Assembly (NCBI GenBank): GCA_002751075.1
Contig: NAOQ01000203.1
Location: forward strand, 77,673 to 97,444
Source: Ichthyophonus hoferi
Lineage: Eukaryota > Opisthokonta > Ichthyosporea > Ichthyophonida > Ichthyophonidae
Reading direction: 5' to 3'
DNA: 19,772 nt
Made by a program: the position numbers and the translations under genes. The notes beneath the pieces were generated by a model. That model worked only from the letters and a program-made list of their open reading frames with translations. It ran no database searches and was not told the origin of the DNA. The number at the start of each line of letters is the position of its first letter. The first letter of the stretch is position 1. Positions 10,341-16,617 of this stretch are shown here, in pieces.

Positions 10341-10673
10341 GAATATGTTCCAATGATTCTTTACTTAATTATTGATTTGTTTTAAAATATAACATACTCT
10401 ACATTTATTATCTGCTATTAATCAAATAGGAGAGATTATCTATCAATCCTACGCAGTAATGATTCATATTGAGATTAATTCCTGCATACCAGATTATATT
10501 AGGTATATAGTTTAATTCGAATCTAGTCTCTTCGCATTAAACGTATGTAGGATAGTATAATTTAATCAGTGTGGTTGAGACGGGGCTTCTAGTTTTTTTA
10601 ATACTGTCTTCTCTGATCCAAGATGCGCTATGGTCAGAGTCACGGTTTAAAATAAAGAAAGGATATGTTTACG
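10341..10673 (+). repeat. RepA dispersed repeat, copy 2 (uninterrupted)
   Basis: Landmarks in order are TTTATTATCTGCTATTAATC, GATTATCTATCAATCC, CATATTGAGATTAATTCC, TTATATTAGGTATATAG, GTGTGGTTGAGACGGGGC, AAGATGCGCTATGG and GGATATGTTTAC. All recur in the same order in copy 3, and inverted in copy 1. There is no open frame, and the ends show no obvious inverted repeats. Divergence between copies is high, so the family is old. Confidence 0.7.
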
Positions 10674-11083
10674 TAAGTTTTTTAACGTTTTAACAGATTA
10701 CTTAATGTTGTTTACACGATTCAAAAATAACAGAGTAATGACATATATATTTTCAATATATAATATTTAGGTTAATATAAATATATATTGACGTTTGATA
10801 ATAAACAGGCCATTAATTATATTCTAAGTCTTTTTTTTTAGCTTTTTGTCTTAATGTTTTTCAATCAAGATAATTTCATCATAAATACTCATGAGCTAAA
10901 AACTAAATCCAGGGAGAAAAAGTTGGAGTGAGCGTTATGAAATTATTAAATAAACAATAACTATTAACTATATTGAATTACAACACGAACGTTTAAAATG
11001 TTTTCATATATATATTGCACTAAAATACAAACAACAAACATATAATATATATATCATTTAAATGCATATACGCTTGTAAATAT

Positions 11084-11429
11084 AATATTGGAACATGTGT
11101 AATACATTACAATGATTTCTTATTTATTTATTTCTGTTGGAGTGTAATATATTCTATTTGTTTGTTATCTTCTATTAGTCGAATATTAGATATTATCATC
11201 TCAGTTTATATAGTAATTATTCATAATTAAAATTAATTTCTGTATAGCATAATATATTAAGTATAAAATTTGATTTCAATTTAATATCACCTCAAATAAT
11301 GTATTTAGAATGGTATAACTTAACCATGGTGTGGTTTAGACAGGGTTTCTTGTTTGCGGTTTAGTTCACCATCTGAGATGCGTTATTGTCGGGATAGCTG
11401 TTTAATATAAAGACGGAATATGTCTACCC
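11084..11429 (+). repeat. RepA dispersed repeat, copy 3 (uninterrupted)
   Basis: It aligns by eye with copy 2 over its full length. Examples are TTGGAACATGTGTAATAC, TTGTTATCTTCTATTAGTC, AGTAATTATTCATA, GTGTGGTTTAGACAGGGTTT, AGATGCGTTATTGTC and GGAATATGTCTACC. It shares the 5' block TTGGAAC(A/C)TGTGTAATAC with copy 1, which copy 2 keeps only in part. Confidence 0.7.
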
Positions 11430-11461
11430 AATATTATTCCTGTTTCTACACTAATATTGCT

Positions 11462-11800
11462 AATGGCAGTCAGTCATTACTTACCTTATAAGGTCAAGTT
11501 AATAGTACCTCATAACTTCAATTGATTATTATTAACTAATCGCCACATACCACGAGAGGTCCAACTAAGATTGATAATAATAGCCAATCACGAGTTAGCA
11601 TATGCCACTAAATTAAGACTAAATAGTTAGAATCTTTAGTAGTAAGCCAATTATTACGTACATTGCGAGAAGTCGAGTTAGGATTAATACTAATAGCCAT
11701 TTATTATTTAGATTATGAGACCAAATTAAGACTACATAATTTTATTTCGTTTCAGTAACCAATCACTGTCTAATAATGACATCATGCAATGGCAGTCTGG
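11462..11800. repeat. Decayed tandem repeat, period about 113 bp
   Basis: The block CGAGAGGTCCAACTAAGATT with ATAATAATAGCCAAT (from 11553) recurs as CGAGAAGTCGAGTTAGGATT with TACTAATAGCCATTT (from 11666). Both are followed by an AAATTAAGACTA block. AATGGCAGTC occurs at both outer edges (about 11463 and 11788). It lies directly upstream of the plus-strand gene. Confidence 0.55.
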
Positions 11801-11808
11801 TTATATAA
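11759..11808 (+). promoter_or_regulatory. Possible promoter elements of the plus-strand gene
   Basis: A CCAAT box (11759-11763), a CRE-like TGACATCA (11778-11785) and a TATA-like TTATATAA (11801-11808) occur in sensible order about 310-360 bases before the first ATG. The distance would need a long 5' UTR or an untranslated intron. All three motifs are short and could be chance. Confidence 0.25.
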
Positions 11809-12119
11809 CGAATTAATAATAAACAATAATAACAATAATTAATATATTGATATTATTATATATAGGTATATATATATCTCACCTATATTTATATTATATA
11901 GTATATATTATATATATTGTATAATAAAATGTGGTAAATATGGGGTCTTGACGATTATCTATATAGATTTATTTATATTTGGAATAGTATAAATACAAAT
12001 TATATAACCATTTAGAAAAGCAAATAGCAACGTACAGCAACACAGCAACATACAACATACTTTCTTACTTTCTTACATACAAGGAAAAAGGATAGGTAGT
12101 AAAAATACTACATCAAGAA
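11809..12119 (+). other. AT-rich leader of the plus-strand gene
   Basis: A/T-only DNA (11820-11930) gives way to a less AT-rich segment with CAACA units and ACTTTCTTACTTTCTTACA (12025-12080) just before the ATG. This is probably 5' UTR. No upstream coding exon was seen. Confidence 0.35.
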
Positions 12120-12158
12120 ATGGACACCCTTTCCTCCTCCGATGTGCCTGACTATCAG
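12120..12158 (+). CDS. Exon 1 of the plus-strand gene (start codon)
   Basis: ATG in AAGAAATGG context, 13 codons (MDTLSSSDVPDYQ), then CAG|GTATTA. It ends in phase 0, which fits exon 2. Confidence 0.55.
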
Positions 12159-15100
12159 GTATTATAGTGCATTTATATTACAATACCTTATTTGTGTTAT
12201 ATTGTTATGGGTGTGGTACCCTATATGGATTGGTTCTTATTATGTTTGACATTTTTTATACTTCTTACAATATCTCTATACATACTATGTAATTATGTAT
12301 GAAGGGTGCTTTTTCATTTGCTTAAAGGTCTGAGTATAAACCCGATATTATATACGCACATACATATATATGCGCAAGCATTTATATCTATTTATATATA
12401 CACCTACATATATATATACACATGCACATAAACATCCATATACATATACATATCCTAGTACATATACCCACCTACCCACCTTCTTATCTACCTACCTGCA
12501 CATACAACCAACATAATATAACACTTCAAATTCTTCTCACAGGCCGAGGTACAATTATTGACCGAAAAATATCGAAGTGGTGAGAAGGATGCACTTACAC
12601 CTGGTGGATTACGCAAGTGCCTCCTCATGGTTAGAGCTGTCATCTCCTTAAGAGAGTGTGTACTGGTAATGCTGAGAGATCGATGCATCACAGACATTAT
12701 TAATGAACAACACAGACATGGGCCTAATAAGGTTAAAAGTGACGTCAAGAGTAAAGGGGATGGGAGGATGAGGATGATGGGAACGACTGGAGGACGTGAT
12801 GGGAATGGGTAAGAGGGAGAGGGGTGTATAGTGGTTTGGTTTGGCGTGTTATGTTGTGCTGTGTTGTTATGTTATAGTATGGTACATATGTTATACTATG
12901 TTGTAGTATGTTATGTTATGTTATATTATGTTAAGTTATCTTTTGTCATGTTAAGTTAAGTTATATTATATTAAGTTATGATATGATATGATTCATTATG
13001 TTATATTATGCTGTAGTATGTTGTTATATTATCTCGTGTTATGTTATGTTATAAGCTTTTATATTTTATTAAGTTGTATTGCATTATGTTATATTACATT
13101 ATATGATATTATACTATACTATATTGTATTATGTTTTCCTATATTACTATCACATTTTAGTTTCCTTAATTAATCTCCTAATTAGCGCTAATTAACGCCA
13201 ATTCTATTCAATAATTTCAGTCATAATAAACGAGGTATGCGTCATGAAACCGATGACCCAGGACAAGAGATAGGTATGTACTTATGAGGACAATTATAGT
13301 TTTATTTAGGCATGGTATGTCACATAAGAATGTGTTTGGAATAGTTAAATGAATGTAGGTATGTGTAGACTGTACATTATACATACTGATATATATATAT
13401 ATAATAAGTAACAAGTATGTGTCTATTAAGTATGTGTATACATACGACACCTACCACACATCAACTTGATTTCACTTCCTCTATATCTCCTTGTTTCCAA
13501 CCTTATATATATGATAGTATGATTGAATGATAATATATATGATGGTATGATAGTATAGTAGTATGAGCGTATCATAGTGTATATGATAATATGATGGTAT
13601 TATAGTATTATAGTATTATATTAGGTGCGCATGTATATGTATGTATGCACTTATATATATATACTCTTCCTATATTGATTGTTTATCCAACTAAAGCTGA
13701 TATATGATTGAATTGCAGGGAATGGTAGCGACACACTAGTGATTAGGGATGCCTTGGTTTCCATGGTAACGGAAATACCTCGCATCTGGGCTCCCCTACT
13801 ATTGAATGTATGTACATGTATACTGTAACTTAGGATAGCATACAGTTCCATAACCAGGCCTCTATACATAAACACCTATATACCTATATACATACATACA
13901 TTTATACATATCTATATACATACATACCCATATATATACATATATACATACTTATATACCTATACCTATCTATCTATAGCAACTAGTATTAGTACCATAA
14001 TTATAATTGATGCTTTAATTGGACGTAGATCATGATCAGTTTGGCAACAGGCTGAGATACATGCATTATACATGACGTACTAGCGACGTATAATGTCATA
14101 TAACTTCTTAATTTAGCTACATATATAGTATGCATTCTGTATAGAGGGATGGGAATGTATATAGTGTGTAATAATGATAGTAATAGTACGAATAGCAAAA
14201 ACAACAATAATAATTATGATCTACAGTGGTGTGTTGATGTCCTACGTGACTTTCGACCGACCAATGAGAAAGGTAAATTAGTTACTAAACATGGTCTAGT
14301 GACCCCATTTCATTATATTATTCCCTCGTTGTATTCTATTGGTTGTCTCATAAATTACATTATATTATATTATATTATTGTCACCATCCTATTTTCTGTT
14401 TGGCCTACTTAATTATCATATATTTAACTATATTGTGCATGTTATTTTATAATATACATTGGCTTATTATAGGGTATGCATTTGATTACTTTTCTATATA
14501 TAGTGCATCGTTTTATTATATGGATTTAATTATTTTTTTTGAAAGATTATTTCATGTATTTAATAATTTTACTGCATGTGTATCTCACCCTATCATGTAT
14601 TCCTATATGTTATTGCAATCTACTCTGGTAGCATTCCTAAAATTAACTAAATTCTTTCATTAGTGTACAATTATACCCTGATTAGCATTATAATTGCACT
14701 ATATATATAGTATACAAATACATGCGTGCTATGCACTCACACCCTCATATATCTATCTATAGGTATATACCACATATAAAATTATATTCCATATATCCAT
14801 ATAGAGATCTAGGAACAATCCCATTGGTATATATCACGCACACACACTTACATATACCATATGCGCACATATATATACCATGTATAGATCTAGGAGCAAT
14901 TCTATTGGAGTGTTCAGAGGGCGGCACATTGCAAGCAGTACTACAAGTATTATTTTCATGCCTGGTAGAGATAGACGACTTAGGATTGACTGACTGCTAT
15001 GATGATATGTAAGTCTATGTATATAGTAGGATATGTAAGATATGGTAGGCTATAGTATGATATAGTATAAATATAGTATGGTATGGTATCGTATCTTATA

Positions 15101-15722
15101 GTATAGTAAGTATAATATAGTACAACAGAGTACAACATAGTATATTATAGTATAGTATAGTATGGTATATTATAGACTGCGGCTTAGATAGATGCCAAAA
15201 GAGAAAGAGAAATAGAAAGGGAAGGATATATATCTATATACAGACAGACAAACCGAAACAGGTAATTCTGCATTTATAGCAAGTGATATACATTAGTTTA
15301 TCTCTCTTATAATTACCGTTGCAAGGGGGGCATTAATTTGGACCAATATATATAGAATGGGGCAGAGAGAAGCATGGAAGGGAAGGAGAAATAGATAGAG
15401 AGGGATGCAGAAGGATAAATAGAGAGAAAGAAAAAAGGAAAGAGGGCGAGAGAATGAGTGAGAAAGACAAAAATAAAAGATATTAAGAAAGAAAAAAAAT
15501 AGAGTAATATATATACAGGCATACATGTAACTGTGAATTTATAACAAGGGATACTCATTGGTTTGTCTCTGTTATAATTGCAGTCCCAAGGGGGGCGTCA
15601 GCGTGGACCAGTACCAGTCAGAATATCTTGACCACTCTCCTTGTCTAATTAAAACATTTAATGTAGGTGAACCTATGCTAAGAGATGATATATCCTCTGT
15701 ATCCCTCTGTTACTGTCAGTAA
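12120..15722 (+). CDS. Six-exon gene, candidate Integrator subunit 5 N-terminal region
   Basis: Exons 12120-12158, 12543-12750, 13719-13807, 14227-14272, 14888-15008 and 15584-15722 join with agreeing phases into about 213 residues. Seen, in order: TPGGLRKCLLMVRAVISLRE; then IRDALVSMVTEIPRIWAPLL; then WCVDVLRDF; then TLQAVLQVLFSCLVEID; then YLDHSP. Known, from memory: metazoan INTS5 begins with a similar order (REHARCGLLLLRSLPPAR, NPKAWAPVISAWSIDL, TRTLMDIYVQCLSALI, QHSPHFDW). INTS5 is a helical-repeat subunit of the Integrator snRNA-processing and transcription-attenuation complex in the nucleus. Odd: INTS5 is usually near 1,000 residues, while this frame ends at a TAA overlapping AATAAA. 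The rest may be missing, or a donor at 15667 may skip the stop. The similarity is partial, so another helical-repeat protein is possible. Confidence 0.55.
12339..12500. repeat. TATA/CATA/CCTAC simple repeats in intron 1
   Basis: A mix of TACATATA, CACATA and CTACC units fills the second half of intron 1. Confidence 0.7.
12543..12750 (+). CDS. Exon 2 of the plus-strand gene
   Basis: Acceptor ATTCTTCTCACAG, then AEVQLLTEKYRSG and LRKCLLMVRAVISLRECVLV. The frame stays open past 12800. I chose the donor A|GTAAAG at 12751 because it gives the phase exon 3 needs at its canonical acceptor and avoids a Gly/Met/Arg-rich run. The other option is donor GG|GTAAGA after 12808 with an acceptor at ATGGTAG (exon 3 from 13733). 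Confidence 0.5.
12838..13140. repeat. TTATG pentanucleotide array in intron 2
   Basis: A run of TTATG/TTATA/TTGTA variants with a five-base step, about 300 bases, T-rich on the coding strand. Short open frames over it are translations of the repeat. Confidence 0.85.
13141..13500. other. Middle of intron 2, no feature supported
   Basis: Mixed AT-rich DNA with a TA run at about 13390-13402. No exon was placed here. A weak 77-codon minus-strand frame looks like chance. Confidence 0.35.
13505..13665. repeat. TATGATAG/TATTATAG simple repeats, end of intron 2
   Basis: Variants of ATGATAGTAT and TATAGTAT repeat imperfectly up to a TATATATATA run near 13660. Confidence 0.7.
13719..13807 (+). CDS. 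Exon 3 of the plus-strand gene
   Basis: Acceptor GAATTGCAG, then NGSDTLVIRDALVSM and TEIPRIWAPLLLN, then donor AAT|GTATGT. It ends in phase 0. It is GC-richer than the flanking introns. Confidence 0.6.
13862..13978. repeat. TATACATA/CATAC simple repeats in intron 3
   Basis: Variants of CCTATATACATACATA make up most of this stretch after exon 3. Confidence 0.7.
14227..14272 (+). CDS. Exon 4 of the plus-strand gene
   Basis: Acceptor ATGATCTACAG, then WCVDVLRDFRPTNEK plus one base, then donor AAAG|GTAAAT. The single G joins AT of exon 5 to make GAT (Asp). Confidence 0.6.
14300..14800. other. Intron 4, hydrophobic open frame judged non-coding
   Basis: A 106-codon plus-strand frame (14343-14663) is almost wholly Ile/Leu/Tyr/Phe, as AT-rich noise gives. 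Exons 4 and 5 join in phase without it. Confidence 0.4.
14807..14840 (+). pseudogene. Diverged copy of the start of exon 5
   Basis: ATCTAGGAACAATCCCATTG here matches ATCTAGGAGCAATTCTATTG at exon 5, with similar AT/ACA-rich intron sequence before each (period 81). The reading DLGTIPLVYI parallels DLGAILLECS. The copy does not continue into the rest of exon 5. Confidence 0.65.
14888..15008 (+). CDS. Exon 5 of the plus-strand gene
   Basis: Acceptor CCATGTATAG, then AT completing Asp, LGAILLECSEGGTLQAVLQV and the acidic LVEIDDLGLTDCYDD, then a perfect GTAAGT donor leaving AT. A diverged copy of its first bases and acceptor lies 81 bases upstream. Confidence 0.65.
15027..15175. repeat. TATAG/TATGG pentanucleotide array in intron 5
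   Basis: TATAGTATGGTATGG-type units with a five-base step, about 150 bases. Confidence 0.8.
15319..15355 (+). pseudogene. Decayed tandem copy of exon 6
   Basis: In the frame of exon 6 it reads KGGINLDQYI and then TAG, against KGGVSVDQYQ in the live copy. The acceptor TTGCAG of exon 6 is here TTACCGTTGCAAG. It is a relic, not a usable alternative exon on this evidence. Confidence 0.65.
15362..15505. repeat. Purine-rich tract in intron 5
   Basis: About 140 bases of nearly unbroken A/G on the plus strand (GAAAGAAAAAAGGAAAGAGG-type), a possible triplex-forming tract, inside the duplicated unit. Confidence 0.75.
15584..15722 (+). CDS. Exon 6 of the plus-strand gene, probably terminal
   Basis: Acceptor TATAATTGCAG, then T completing Ile, PKGGVSVDQYQSEYLDHSP and a tail ending SSVSLCYCQ before TAA at 15720-15722. 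AATAAA at 15721-15726 overlaps the stop. An internal donor-like GTGAAC at 15667 would skip the stop if used. A decayed copy of this exon lies 265 bases upstream. Confidence 0.6.
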
Positions 15723-15859
15723 TAAAAACAGTAATAATGATAGTAATACTAATAGTAATAGTTAAAGGAATAGTAATAGTAATAGTAACAAGAATAGGAA
15801 TAAGAACAGTAATAATAATGATAGTAATAGTAATAGTAATAGGAATAGGAATAAGAACA

Positions 15860-15909
<50 letters not shown>

Positions 15910-15945
15910 AGTAGTAATAATAACAATAGTATACAATGAGATATA
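15715..15945. repeat. TAA/TAG trinucleotide array between the convergent genes
   Basis: TAATAG/GTAATA-type units (15720-15860), a repeated AGGAATAGGAATAAGAACAG block (15791-15810 and 15840-15859), then a pure TAA run at about 15860-15905. Long Ile-rich frames over it on both strands are repeat translations. Confidence 0.85.
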
Positions 15946-16027
15946 TATTAATATACCACAACATCTCCCAATAGTATGCTAATAATATATAATATAAAAC
16001 CATTAAATTTGTAATTGGTTCAAACTT

Positions 16028-16188
16028 TTAACGTACCAATAATTCCACATCGTTAATAGGATAATCAGGTGTATCTATATAGGTATCCCGAACTACGATA
16101 TCCAATTGCCGTCTGGATATATCTTTTAAACTGTTTACTGAGACGTTATGATTGATCCAGGGTTGCCTACGACGTAATAATCGTGCTT
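16028..16188 (-). CDS. Minus-strand gene, last exon
   Basis: Acceptor CCAATAG, then ARLLRRRQPWINHN and VRDTYIDTPDYPINDVELL, then VR and TAA. A donor-like GTACGT lies two codons before the stop, so splicing onward cannot be excluded. Confidence 0.6.
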
Positions 16189-16579
16189 CTATTGGTAGAT
16201 ATAATAGAGAGTAGATAACGATTGGGTTAAGGAGGTTTTATATTTTAAAGCTAAAAGACAATTTATATAGGGGGATAGACAGAGGGTTAGATAGGGTAGA
16301 TAGACCATGTTAGCAAAGACATAAGACTAATATAGGCAAAAATATGATATAATGTAGTATAGTATATAGGATATAATATAGTATATAATACAGCATAGTA
16401 TATATAATATAATATAGTATAATATATAGTATAATATATAGTATATAATACACTATACATAAAGCTATATATGGAACATATTATAATATGGCTAAGGATA
16501 TAAGACATTTACATATAAAAATATGATACTACATAGTACATACACTTCGAAATATAAAAGTATATTAACACATGCACAA

Positions 16580-16617
<38 letters not shown>

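Larger units (their letters stand above)
15197..15610 (+). repeat. Tandem duplication covering the end of intron 5 and the start of exon 6
   Basis: Two diverged copies with period about 265. Shared blocks are a GAAAGGGAAGGA-type purine stretch, TATATACAG, GTAATTCTGCATTTATA/GTAACTGTGAATTTATA, CATTAGTTTATCTCTCTTATAATT/CATTGGTTTGTCTCTGTTATAATT, and CAAGGGGGGC followed by GGACCA. Confidence 0.75.

Noticed and set aside
12838-13173. Could the pentanucleotide array be a CRISPR-like or satellite array with spacers
   Set aside because: The unit is five bases with continuous variants and no spacers; the genomic setting is eukaryotic.
14343-14663. 106-codon hydrophobic frame resembling a membrane protein
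   Set aside because: It lies inside an intron whose flanking exons join in phase without it; its Ile/Tyr/Phe bias is that of AT-rich noise.
15293-15558. Two Ser/Phe/Leu-rich minus-strand frames of 77-81 codons
   Set aside because: They are the complement of the purine-rich tract in intron 5; low-complexity translation only.
15673-15982. Ile/Val/Thr-repeat frames on both strands over the trinucleotide array
   Set aside because: They are pure microsatellite translation.
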